Below are positions 1-6,717 of a stretch of DNA of 64,000 nucleotides, piece after piece. The position numbers were made by a program, and so were the translations under genes. Within the stretch, counting starts at the first letter, position 1. Every line of letters starts with the position of its first letter. The notes beneath the pieces are model-generated. The model searched no databases. It had not been told where the DNA came from and saw only the letters and a list, made by a program, of their open reading frames with translations. Source of the DNA: DSWT01 sp035373625 (GTDB taxonomy: Bacteria > Chloroflexota > Anaerolineae > B4-G1 > SLSP01); NCBI GenBank assembly GCA_035373625.1, contig DAOSNS010000006.1, positions 1 to 64,000 on the forward strand, given 5' to 3'.

Positions 1-66
1 TGAAGCAGATTTTTTACTGAAAGATCAAAAGAATCTGCTCAATCTGCTCAATCTGCTGATAAAAAA
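1..66. repeat. Dispersed AATCTGCT intergenic repeat, copy 1
   Basis: Tandem AATCTGCT(C/T) units, with an inverted AGCAGATT on the left side so that a small hairpin can form. Related copies lie at 1684-1738, 4278-4306 and 37273-37330. Each is at or very near the 3' end of a minus-strand gene; this one sits just past the stop codon of the oxidase at 71-1663. A terminator or mRNA-end role is possible but unproven. Confidence 0.7.
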
Positions 67-70
67 CAGT

Positions 71-1663
71 CTAAAGCAGTTTGCCCGGGTTCATCATGCC
101 GTCGGGGTCGAGGGTGGCGACGAGGGCGCGCAGTCCGCGCATCCCTACCTCCCCCTTTTCGGCGGCCAGATACGGCTTGTGATCTACGCCGACGCCGTGC
201 TGATGGCTGATGGTGGCCCCCTGCGCGACGATGGCTTGGCTTGCAGCGGTTTTGAGTACCTGCCAGCGTTCGAACGTCTCTTCAGGGGTAGAAGCACGGC
301 GGAAAAGATATTGCGTGTAGACGTTGCTGCCGTAGGGATAAGTGTGCGAGAGATGGGTGAAGACATGGACGAATTCATCTCTGTCGAGGAGGGCGGTGCG
401 CAATGCCGTTTCGATGGCGTCAATCAGCGCCGGGACGCGCCCCCAATCGGTGGCCGTTTCCAGCGTGTCAATTGCATAGCCGGCCTCCCAGAGCGAATCG
501 CGCAAGTAGGGCGTCTTGAAGCGGTTTTTGTGCCACGTCTTGCCGAACGTCTGTCCCACATACACACCGTCATGATCGGCCACAATGCTCCGCGCGGCCT
601 TGTACGCTGTTTGGGTGAGCGTCTCACGTCCGGCAACGCCCAGGATCAGCATGCATTTTCCCTCGCCGGCGCCGCGCAAGGCCAGATAGCGTTCCAATCC
701 GCCGATAAGTCGTGGGTGTCCGGCCATCACCAACGTCGTCTGCGTCTCGGCGGCGGTGCTCAGGCGCACCATCGCCAGCGGCAAACGCGCTTGCATGATT
801 TCGCGGACGGCGTTCAGCCCGGCCTCAAAGGTGGGGAAGAACAGCGCGTGGAATTCTTCACGTTCCGGTAACGGCGTGACGCGCACGGTGGCCGTGGTGA
901 TAATGCCCAGTCGTCCTTCCGAACCCAATACCCACTCGCGCACATCCGGTCCGGCGGCAGAAGCGGGAATGTGCGCCGGAATCTCCAACGTCCCTATTGG
1001 CGTTTCGAGACATCCCCCGGCAAAGAGCTTCTCAATCCGCCCATAGCCGAGCGACTGTTGCCCGCTTGAGCGCGCCGCGATCCACCCGCCGAGGGTAGAA
1101 TACTCGAAGGATTGCGGAAAGTGCCCCAATGTGCAGCCCTGTGCGCGCAGGTGTGCCTCGAGATCCGGCCCGCTGATACCGGCCTCGAACGTCGCCAGGT
1201 GGCTGGTGGCATCGAAGGCGCGCAGGCGACACATCCGTCCCATATCCACGGTCAGCACCGGCCGGTCGCCGGGCAGTGGATTGATTTGTCCTACGACACT
1301 CGTACCGCCGCCGTAGGGGATAAGGTGCGCGCCCACGGCTTGCGCGAAACGGATACATTCGCGCACATCTTCCTCGGTAATCGGATAGGCTACGCCGTCA
1401 GGAAAAACGCCGATGGTACCGCTCTTCAGGGCGATCCAATCGGGCAGGCTATGGCCACGGGCATGACGCAGACGCGCCTCCGCGTCGGTGTGGATGAACG
1501 GATGTGCCGGTAGCCGCGAGGGGGGCACCTGCGTCAGCACATCCTCCAATGCGGCATCCGGTGTGACCGTCCCCGGCCCGACGACTTTCTGCAAGAACGG
1601 CAACGCCGTCTCCGGCAGCGGATAGCGAAATGTATCATCTCCCCAACCATTCCACCGTCGCAT
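71..1663 (-). CDS. FAD-binding oxidase, alkyl-DHAP synthase / GlcD-like (VAO family)
   Basis: A 530-aa member of the vanillyl-alcohol-oxidase flavoprotein family. The N-terminal half holds the PP-loop of FAD-binding-4 domains (PYGGGTSVVGQ) followed by a beta-rich FAD cradle (TFEAGISGPDLEAHL, STLGGWIAARSSGQ). The C-terminal half carries the motif SHQHGVG and ends DPDGMMNPGKLL, the usual end of the FAD-oxidase C domain. Overall it most resembles alkyldihydroxyacetonephosphate synthase (ether-lipid synthesis). AGPS proteins have a His run where this one reads H-Q-H, so a D-lactate/glycolate-type dehydrogenase remains possible. The ATG at 1663 was chosen because AGAAGGAG lies 6 nt upstream; the longer reading frame to 1768 would translate a dispersed repeat. 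It follows the FadR-like gene by 62 nt on the same strand and is probably co-transcribed with it. Confidence 0.82.
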   Translation of the reverse strand: MRRWNGWGDDTFRYPLPETALPFLQKVVGPGTVTPDAALEDVLTQVPPSRLPAHPFIHTDAEARLRHARGHSLPDWIALKSGTIGVFPDGVAYPITEEDVRECIRFAQAVGAHLIPYGGGTSVVGQINPLPGDRPVLTVDMGRMCRLRAFDATSHLATFEAGISGPDLEAHLRAQGCTLGHFPQSFEYSTLGGWIAARSSGQQSLGYGRIEKLFAGGCLETPIGTLEIPAHIPASAAGPDVREWVLGSEGRLGIITTATVRVTPLPEREEFHALFFPTFEAGLNAVREIMQARLPLAMVRLSTAAETQTTLVMAGHPRLIGGLERYLALRGAGEGKCMLILGVAGRETLTQTAYKAARSIVADHDGVYVGQTFGKTWHKNRFKTPYLRDSLWEAGYAIDTLETATDWGRVPALIDAIETALRTALLDRDEFVHVFTHLSHTYPYGSNVYTQYLFRRASTPEETFERWQVLKTAASQAIVAQGATISHQHGVGVDHKPYLAAEKGEVGMRGLRALVATLDPDGMMNPGKLL

Positions 1664-1683
1664 AGCTTTCTCCTTCTGGTCAA

Positions 1684-1738
1684 CAGATTTAGCAGATTCT
1701 CTTTCTGTAAATCTGCTAAATCTGCTTAATCTGCTGAT
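1684..1738. repeat. AATCTGCT repeat, copy 2, hairpin
   Basis: Perfect 15-bp inverted arms CAGATTTAGCAGATT (1684-1698) and AATCTGCTAAATCTG (1709-1723), followed by AATCTGCTGATAG. The right part overlaps the end of the FadR-like gene: its last codons and stop (Leu-Ser-Ala-Asp-stop, 1726-1740) are repeat sequence. The hairpin lies between the two genes of this operon. Confidence 0.75.
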
Positions 1739-2460
1739 AGATTCTCTCCACGTTGGGTTGTCTTCCACAAGAGCAGGCTTTCGGCCATCGCCGCGCGGGT
1801 GACGTTTTCGACGGCGTCGGCGTCGCGGCGTTGGAAACCGTCGAGCAAATGGGCATAAAAACGGCTTGACGCGGCACGTGCTTCGGGTTGCATGAAGTAG
1901 ATGTGCCCCATATTTGCGTACAGTATCTCGAAACCGTTCAAAATCAGTGTGTAGATGGGGTTACAGGAGGCCACGGTGAGCCGGTAATGCAGTTGCCAGT
2001 CATAGTGAGTGTAGGTGTCGGCAGTATCGTCGTGGGTGGGAGGGACGTTCAGATAAGTGATGAGAGTGGGGTACCGCTCACCCAATGCGGCGGCGCGCGC
2101 GTAGGCCGGCGCCAGGGCCAGGCGCACCTCTAACAAACGCGAGACAAAGTCGAAGGGGATGTGATTTTCGACCCCGCCGTTGCCGTACCGGGCCAACGAG
2201 CTAAGCACATTGAGACCGCCCTCGGTCCAGATGTCGCGTACCAGCGTGGATTTGCCCTGGCGGATGCTGATCCAGCCATCGCGTTCCATGCGTTGCAAGG
2301 CTTCACGCAGGGTAGGGCGCGTCACGCCGAGTTGCGCTGCCAGCTCACGTTCGGCGGGCAGCGCGCTGCCGGGTGGGTAAGTGCCATCCAGAATGGCGTT
2401 GATCAGGGCTTGTTCGGCGTAGAATGCCGGACGTTGCGGCGCGGACCAGGTATTTGTCAT
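1726..2460 (-). CDS. GntR-family transcriptional regulator, FadR-like
   Basis: A 244-aa regulator with an N-terminal GntR winged helix (residues ~10-75) and an all-alpha ligand domain. The recognition helix GVTRPTLREALQRM is nearly identical to that of E. coli FadR (GVTRTTLREVLQRL), and PAERELA precedes it as in FadR. The C-terminal half also matches FadR_C, for example SCNPIYTLILNGFEILY and YFMQPEARA, so this is closer to FadR itself than to generic FCD-type GntR proteins. FadR binds DNA until long-chain acyl-CoA releases it. The His before the wing Gly in E. coli (QHGK) is Gln here (RQGK). GAGG lies 8 nt before the ATG. It is the first gene of an operon with the FAD oxidase. The last four codons and the stop come from a dispersed repeat. 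Confidence 0.88.
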   Translation of the reverse strand: MTNTWSAPQRPAFYAEQALINAILDGTYPPGSALPAERELAAQLGVTRPTLREALQRMERDGWISIRQGKSTLVRDIWTEGGLNVLSSLARYGNGGVENHIPFDFVSRLLEVRLALAPAYARAAALGERYPTLITYLNVPPTHDDTADTYTHYDWQLHYRLTVASCNPIYTLILNGFEILYANMGHIYFMQPEARAASSRFYAHLLDGFQRRDADAVENVTRAAMAESLLLWKTTQRGENLSAD

Positions 2461-2547
2461 CCTTTGACCTCAGAAAAATAGTTTGGCGAAGTTATTTCTA
2501 TCCGACCGGCGGTGATGGTGGTTCTCAGGGCATCCCTATCTGGTAAG

Positions 2548-2558
2548 TGGTCTGACCA
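2548..2558. promoter_or_regulatory. Candidate FadR-type operator
   Basis: Perfect palindrome TGGTC-T-GACCA. This equals the TGGTCnGACCA core known for E. coli FadR sites. It begins 8 nt downstream of the -10 box of the regulator's own promoter (2567-2595), so it covers the expected transcription start. That position suits autorepression. Confidence 0.72.
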
Positions 2559-2566
2559 GTAATCTG

Positions 2567-2595
2567 ACTATAGCATAGATTGTCGGGAATGTCAA
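2567..2595 (-). promoter_or_regulatory. Sigma70-type promoter of the FadR-like operon
   Basis: On the minus strand TTGACA (2590-2595), a 17-nt spacer and TATAGT (2567-2572). The expected start is near 2560, about 100 nt before the ATG at 2460, just ahead of the palindrome at 2548-2558. Confidence 0.75.
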
Positions 2596-2701
2596 GGGGA
2601 TTGATGAGATTCGTAGTGTATTACACAATCGGAGAATGTAGCGCAGGTGTCAAGCCTGTGCTACGGGAGTGATTTATCGAGGCATTTGCGCCTTCAAATA
2701 C

Positions 2702-2759
2702 AAAGGGTACAAACCAGCGCGGCTGCGGAGCCGACCAGCAGCACCGGTTTGTACCCTTT
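2702..2759. other. Long inverted repeat with inner stem (possible terminator)
   Basis: Arms AAAGGGTACAAACC (2702-2715) and GGTTTGTACCCTTT (2746-2759) enclose a second small stem CGGCT/AGCCG (2720-2724, 2729-2733), giving a branched structure. It lies just past the stop of the small membrane protein gene at 2781. No long U-run follows on that strand, so factor-independent termination is only possible. The remaining bases of 2461-2780 show no gene. Confidence 0.5.
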
Positions 2760-2780
2760 TCTGTTCGTGCTTACCGATTT

Positions 2781-2957
2781 TTATAGACCTTCAAGCAGGT
2801 TGCCAAGAGCCAGGAGAATAAAGCCGACCAACACTAACCAGATATCCAGATTGGAAAGTACCGGAATGTCAATAAGAAAACCGAGCAAACCGAGAACTGC
2901 CAGCACTACTGCGACTATGAAAGTAACCTGCTTAGGGGCATTGAGCTTCAGTTTCAT
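2781..2957 (-). CDS. Small two-helix membrane protein, 58 aa
   Basis: A 58-aa protein. After a short basic N-terminus (MKLKLNAPKQ) come two hydrophobic segments, residues ~11-30 (VTFIVAVVLAVLGLLGFLID) and ~38-55, joined by a short loop containing Pro and Asn; the end is acidic (LLEGL). GGAGG lies 7 nt before the ATG, and a TTGCAA-17-TATAAT promoter lies about 150 nt upstream (3108-3136). Size, hydrophobicity, ribosome site and promoter all support a real gene. I recognise no named family and infer no function. It stands alone, with hairpins on both sides. Confidence 0.7.
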   Translation of the reverse strand: MKLKLNAPKQVTFIVAVVLAVLGLLGFLIDIPVLSNLDIWLVLVGFILLALGNLLEGL

Positions 2958-3107
2958 GGTTAACCTCCAGAAATGAAATAGATGATAGGCTAAAGGACCT
3001 TTCCGGCTCCGTTGCCATCGGCAAGTCGTAGAAAGATCTTAAAAAAACCGCCTGTAACAATGCGCTTGACCAAGGCTGTATGACAACAACAAAGTCTAGC
3101 ATCTTCA

Positions 3108-3136
3108 ATTATACATCGCCGTTTTATAAATTGCAA
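3108..3136 (-). promoter_or_regulatory. Promoter of the 58-aa membrane protein gene
   Basis: On the minus strand TTGCAA (3131-3136), a 17-nt spacer and TATAAT (3108-3113). The start codon is at 2957, leaving a leader of about 145 nt that includes a run of seven T on the minus strand (near 3040-3047). Confidence 0.6.
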
Positions 3137-3171
3137 TCCTTTGCATTCACCGGCTCTAAATCGGCCATCAA

Positions 3172-3199
3172 TCCGGGAAGCGATGATCCGCTTCCCGGA
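3172..3199 (-). terminator. Hairpin downstream of the first tandem-GNAT gene
   Basis: Perfect 11-bp arms TCCGGGAAGCG / CGCTTCCCGGA around a 6-nt loop, starting 11 nt after the stop codon of the gene at 3210-4250. No strong U-tract follows, so this is a probable but not classical terminator. Confidence 0.5.
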
Positions 3200-3209
3200 A
3201 GGAGAAAGC

Positions 3210-4250
3210 TCAGACGAGCGGTTTGTGGAAGGCCGTATCCTCTTTCACCGGGCAGAAGCCCATACTTTTGTAGAGCTGTAGCGCACCGTTTGGGTTAAGT
3301 GCGTCCACGCCGAGGGCCGCCTCGGTCATCCCTTGCGCCTTAAGCACGGCAAGACTGCGGGCGAGCAATGCGCGCGCCAGTCCTTGTCGTCGCCAGGGGC
3401 GGCGGACGCAGATGTTCTCCGTGTAGCCGCGTTTGCGATTGTAGACTGTATTTTCCTGCACATCAATGTAGTTCAACACCATGCCGGCAACTTCATCGCC
3501 ATCCCAGGCAACCTGCCACAGTGCCGGTGTGAAGGTGTGGCTCTCCTGCCAGTTCCGCAGGTTCGTCTCATCCCATTCGTCCTCGGTGTAACCCCAGTGA
3601 TCGCGGAATGCTTCTTTGGAGGCGTACCAGATCGTCAGGTAATCCTCCGGACGCACCGGGCGTACTTCCAGTCCTGCGGGTAGCGGCAGATCGGGAATGT
3701 TTTCCAAATCGGGCCGCACCATGAGATAACCGTAACGTACCGGCGTGTAGCCTTCTTCGGTCAACAGAGCACGCCAGTCCGTCTCCGTTTTGCTGGCCCA
3801 GCACTCAAAATGTCGTCCGGCGCAGTCATGCCCATTGCCGTTGGCGTGGCCCATTGCAATCTCGCGCAGCCGACGCTCGTTGTGTCGCAGCATGGCGCGG
3901 CGGATGCCCAGCTTACGCCAGGCCGGCAACAGGTTGGCGAAGTGTCCATAGGTGTACGTGCCATCGTCAAGTTTGAACCAGTATACGCGACTGTAGCCGA
4001 TGACCTCACCATGCATCTCGACGAACAGCATATCCCGATAGGGATCACTGTTGATCAGATGATTGTAATCACGGGCGATGTCTTCTACCGTTATCGCGCG
4101 CTCAAGTTGATCGGCTTTTTTGCTGCCCTCGATGACGGCGACCATGGCAGGATAGTCCTCTGGACCACGGAAGCCCCGAAAGACCAGGCCGTTGATAGCG
4201 GGCGCATTGAAAATGGTAATTTCGTTTGTTGTCTTCAGATGAGTATTCAT
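3210..4250 (-). CDS. Tandem GNAT-family N-acetyltransferase
   Basis: A 346-aa protein with two GNAT folds. The first (~20-165) contains GEVIGYSRVYWF and a weak acetyl-CoA loop (RKLGIRRAML). The second (~195-346) has the canonical CoA pyrophosphate loop RRQGLARALLA and the GNAT end GALQLYKSMGF. The degenerate first loop suggests that only the C-terminal half is catalytic; this is inference. AAGGAA precedes the ATG. A paralogue with the same two-domain layout is the next gene on the same strand (4309-5319), separated by a dispersed repeat. The substrate is unknown; tandem GNATs often modify antibiotics or small amines. Confidence 0.8.
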   Translation of the reverse strand: MNTHLKTTNEITIFNAPAINGLVFRGFRGPEDYPAMVAVIEGSKKADQLERAITVEDIARDYNHLINSDPYRDMLFVEMHGEVIGYSRVYWFKLDDGTYTYGHFANLLPAWRKLGIRRAMLRHNERRLREIAMGHANGNGHDCAGRHFECWASKTETDWRALLTEEGYTPVRYGYLMVRPDLENIPDLPLPAGLEVRPVRPEDYLTIWYASKEAFRDHWGYTEDEWDETNLRNWQESHTFTPALWQVAWDGDEVAGMVLNYIDVQENTVYNRKRGYTENICVRRPWRRQGLARALLARSLAVLKAQGMTEAALGVDALNPNGALQLYKSMGFCPVKEDTAFHKPLV

Positions 4251-4277
4251 TGTTCATTCCTTCTGGTTGATTTTATC

Positions 4278-4306
4278 GCAGAAAAATCTGCTTAATTTGC
4301 TGATAG
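4278..4306. repeat. AATCTGCT repeat, copy 3
   Basis: Contains GCAGAAAAATCTGC, which can fold on itself, then TTAATTTGCTGATAG. It fills most of the gap between the two tandem-GNAT genes and ends 2 nt from the stop codon of the gene at 4309-5319. Confidence 0.55.
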
Positions 4307-4308
4307 AC

Positions 4309-5319
4309 TTAAAACCCCAAAGTCTGCGTGCTCAACTCGATGCCAGGGCGCAGCTCTTTCTCGTAGTTGGCATACTGGCGTACCGGATGCATCCCGGCTT
4401 TCTTGTACAGGTTCAATGCGCCGGTCAGACTATCTGCATCCACCCCCAATCCCACACGGCGTTTCCCGCGCCGGTAGAACTCCCCGAAGCTGTGATGCAG
4501 CAATGCCAGCGCCACCCCCTGACGGCGCCAGGGCCGCAGGACGCCGAGCGTACCGATCCAGCCCATGTCCGGGTCCTCGGCGATTCTAGGCGAGCAGAGC
4601 GACATCCCGACAATCCGGTCACCCTCCACGGCGATAAACCACAGCGACGGGTCGAAATCCGGATCGTTATCAATCCAGTGCATCCAACGGGTGAATTCTT
4701 CCTCGAAGGGCTGTTCGACGTGCCCCCAGTGATCTTTGAACGCTTCGCGCTGCGCCTCAATGACCGCACGTTCCTCCTGCCCGCGGACGAAGGGGCGGAT
4801 CGTGATGCCTTCAGGGAGGAGGGGGGGTGGCGGCGGGGTGTCCAGTTCGATGACCATGCGGAAGAAGTAGCGCACGCGACGGTAACCCTGTTCACGCAAA
4901 AGTGCCTGTGCGGCCTCATCATGCGCGAGGGTTTCTTGCAGCAACACTACGCGCGTGCCTTCGGGCGCTTTGGGGATAGATTCCCTGGCGCGTGTCTCCA
5001 GCCACTGCGCGAGGTGGGTGCCGATACCGTTGCTCCGGTAATCGGGATGGACGCGCGCCCAACCGAAAAGGCGAACGTGTGGCGCGACATCCCATATATC
5101 TGCATAACCGATCGGCGTGCCATCGGGTGTGAGAACCACATGGGTATCGGCCTCCAGGTTGAAGCCGGGAGACTGCCACCAGGAGAGATTGTCCTCCACG
5201 AGAAATTGCGCTGCGCTGACATCCTCCAAGGAGCAGAGGTTGAACAGCTCGGTTACGGACTCCGCGTCTTCCATACACGCGGGACGATAAAGATAGTTTT
5301 GATACGTTTGTGCGGTCAT
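4309..5319 (-). CDS. Tandem GNAT-family N-acetyltransferase (paralogue)
   Basis: A 336-aa protein with two GNAT domains. Both retain acetyl-CoA loops: YRSNGIGTHLAQWL in the N-terminal half and RRQGVALALLHHSF in the C-terminal half, followed by GALNLYKKAGM. A proline run (TPPPPPLLPEG) links the domains near residue 180. It resembles the neighbour at 3210-4250 in length and in the interdomain segment (EAFKDHWGHVE here, EAFRDHWGYTE there), so the pair arose by gene duplication. AAGGAAG lies about 7 nt before the ATG. Substrate unknown. Confidence 0.8.
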   Translation of the reverse strand: MTAQTYQNYLYRPACMEDAESVTELFNLCSLEDVSAAQFLVEDNLSWWQSPGFNLEADTHVVLTPDGTPIGYADIWDVAPHVRLFGWARVHPDYRSNGIGTHLAQWLETRARESIPKAPEGTRVVLLQETLAHDEAAQALLREQGYRRVRYFFRMVIELDTPPPPPLLPEGITIRPFVRGQEERAVIEAQREAFKDHWGHVEQPFEEEFTRWMHWIDNDPDFDPSLWFIAVEGDRIVGMSLCSPRIAEDPDMGWIGTLGVLRPWRRQGVALALLHHSFGEFYRRGKRRVGLGVDADSLTGALNLYKKAGMHPVRQYANYEKELRPGIELSTQTLGF

Positions 5320-5337
5320 GATTTTCTTCCTTAGAAA

Positions 5338-5498
5338 TAGTCAGATAGTCGGGTAGTCGGGTAGTCGGGTAGTCGGTAGTCGGGTAGTCGGGTAGTCGGT
5401 AGTCGGGTAGTCGGGTAGTCGGTAGTCGGGTAGTCGGTAGTCAGGTAGTCGGTAGTCAGGTAGTCGTTAGTCGGGTAGTCGTTAGTCAGGTAGTCGTT
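5338..5498. repeat. TAGTCGGG / GACTAC tandem repeat array, copy 1
   Basis: About 20 imperfect 7-8 bp units, mostly GTAGTCGG or GTAGTC(G/A). The same motif recurs at 7231-7353, 54593-54750 and 55768-56284. Its minus strand can be read as a low-complexity Asp-Tyr-Pro/Leu-Thr frame, but that has no coding support. It starts 19 nt upstream of the second GNAT gene. Confidence 0.85.
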
Positions 5499-5530
5499 GC
5501 ATTTGGCGAATTTCTTGTGACTGTGCCAAC

Positions 5531-5561
5531 AAAAAAGGCCGGTGGTGGGGTCCCCGGCCTT
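5531..5561 (-). terminator. Rho-independent terminator (second of a tandem pair)
   Basis: On the minus strand AAGGCCGG, a loop, CCGGCC and six T. This is a strong intrinsic terminator for the small unit that starts near 5766. Confidence 0.8.
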
Positions 5562-5589
5562 CAATGTGCAAAAAGGGCGCAGAAAAATA

Positions 5590-5626
5590 AAAAGGCCGTG
5601 GACATCGCAGACGCCCACGGCCTTTT
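5590..5626 (-). terminator. Rho-independent terminator (first of a tandem pair)
   Basis: On the minus strand AAAAGGCCGTGG, a 13-nt loop, CCACGGCCTTTT and further T. It follows the stop codon of the small ORF at 5644-5742 by 17 nt. The A and T flanks make it bidirectional in principle. Confidence 0.85.
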
Positions 5627-5643
5627 GTTCTTTAATGGTTAGA

Positions 5644-5742
5644 TTATTTTAACCTTCCGAGAGGCGCACTGCGACAAGGCAAGACACCCGCACCGCCTGC
5701 GGGCATTTGAGCATTGCAAACGAAATCCTTGAACTTGTCCAC
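5644..5742 (-). CDS. Candidate 32-aa peptide gene
   Basis: A GTG start with AGGAGG exactly 7 nt upstream encodes a 32-residue peptide beginning MDKFKDFVCNAQMPAGG and ending PLGRLK, with Cys at positions 9 and 23 and a Gly/Pro-rich middle. A near-consensus promoter (5771-5798) lies about 25 nt upstream of the ribosome site and two intrinsic terminators follow, so this is a complete, probably strongly expressed unit of about 180 nt. An ATG two bases after the AGGAGG opens another 32-codon frame, but that spacing is too short. The RNA could instead be a small RNA with incidental ORFs. No peptide family recognised. Confidence 0.45.
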   Translation of the reverse strand: MDKFKDFVCNAQMPAGGAGVLPCRSAPLGRLK

Positions 5743-5770
5743 AGCATAGCCTCCTGAAAATTACAAATCC

Positions 5771-5798
5771 ATTATAACCCAAGCGCGTTTTTTGTCAA
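5771..5798 (-). promoter_or_regulatory. Consensus promoter of the small unit
   Basis: On the minus strand TTGACA (5793-5798), a 16-nt spacer and TATAAT (5771-5776), both hexamers perfect. It is one of the best promoter matches in the window. Expected start near 5764. Confidence 0.8.
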
Positions 5799-5814
5799 TC
5801 GGATCATCTATCGC

Positions 5815-5935
5815 GGTACATTTCAGGACGGGATGACTTTTACCACAGAGTTATCAAAGATTGCTCCGCGCTCTCGGCGAACTCCGCGGTTAAATCAGAG
5901 GTTTATCTGGCCTTTCCCCCAGGTTGAAATGCACC
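5815..5935. repeat. 121-bp inverted-terminal repeat element (family E), copy 1
   Basis: Ends GGTACATTTCA (left) and TGAAATGCACC (right) are inverted copies with one mismatch. The centre contains ACCACAGAG...ACTCCGCGGT. A second copy with nearly the same interior is at 20856-20985. It sits 2 nt from the stop codon of the gene at 5938. No clear target duplication is visible. Confidence 0.7.
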
Positions 5936-5937
5936 CC

Positions 5938-6717
5938 CTAGCGCAGGATGACCTCCTTTAATGAGACCTCTGGATGGTGATACCGTTTGCGTTGTGAGGT
6001 ATTCTTGCCGAATTGTATGGCCTCTTGGGGACACCATTGCAGGCAGGCAAAACATTGTTCGCACTTGTGGTTCCAGACGGGTTTGCCTTCTTGTAATGCG
6101 ATGTTATTGGCCGGGCAGACTTTGTAGCAAATCCCGCAGTGGTTGCACTTCTCGTCTACCCAGAATTGTTTGTCCATCTGGGGTACCTGGTTGAAGCTCA
6201 GCTTGTAGATCGTCGCCGATAACATCCTCTGCCAGAACGGCCCTTTTTCGACGGGCAAGCTGGCCTTTCCCTTTACTTTATCGGCGATGTAAAGGACCTT
6301 TTCCCCGGCAAGTTTGAAGCGCCGGTCTTGCTCTTCTTGTGGGCCTGGCCCGCCGAAAGGGGTGTAATTGGAGGGCAGGATGACTTCAAAGCCCGCTGCG
6401 AGGGTGAGGCCGTTCCTGCCCAGAATTTTTTGCAATTGCACCAACGTAGCGGCGACTTGACTGCCGTTGACGGCAACGGCGAAGACATAATCCGGCTGTC
6501 CGGAGCGCAGCGTTCTCACAAAACGCAGGACCGGCGCGGGGATACCCCACATGTGAACCGGGAACACCAGTCCGATGACGCCGTGGGGAACTGTCTCAAG
6601 TCCGTCGGGGTGTTTGGCGATCGGAACAAGTTCCGTCTCTCCCAACAGCTCGGCCAGCTTGCGCGCTACCCACAACGAATTTCCGGTGCCGGTATAGTAA
6701 AAGATCGTCGTGTGCAT
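5938..6717 (-). CDS. EFR1-type flavodoxin-ferredoxin fusion protein
   Basis: A 259-aa protein. The N-terminal flavodoxin-like domain (~1-160) has the FMN phosphate loop YYTGTGNS and VFPVHMWGIPAP. The C-terminal part carries two [4Fe-4S] ferredoxin motifs, CNHCGICYKVCP and CEQCFACLQWCP. This layout defines the EFR1 family of probable electron-transfer proteins; the physiological partner is unknown. Start ATG at 6717 because GGGAGG lies 5 nt upstream; a GTG two codons earlier is less likely. The gene ends next to a repeat element and is divergent from the MazG-like gene. Confidence 0.85.
   Translation of the reverse strand: MHTTIFYYTGTGNSLWVARKLAELLGETELVPIAKHPDGLETVPHGVIGLVFPVHMWGIPAPVLRFVRTLRSGQPDYVFAVAVNGSQVAATLVQLQKILGRNGLTLAAGFEVILPSNYTPFGGPGPQEEQDRRFKLAGEKVLYIADKVKGKASLPVEKGPFWQRMLSATIYKLSFNQVPQMDKQFWVDEKCNHCGICYKVCPANNIALQEGKPVWNHKCEQCFACLQWCPQEAIQFGKNTSQRKRYHHPEVSLKEVILR

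Noticed and set aside
2647..2976. A 109-codon plus-strand frame over the small membrane protein
   Set aside because: The opposite strand has the hydrophobic protein with ribosome site and promoter. The plus frame is Ser/Thr/Arg-rich without support.
5331..5618. A 95-codon minus-strand frame across the GACTA array (Asp-Tyr-Pro-Thr repeats)
   Set aside because: A pure translation of a simple repeat plus terminator sequence, with no ribosome site or known domain.
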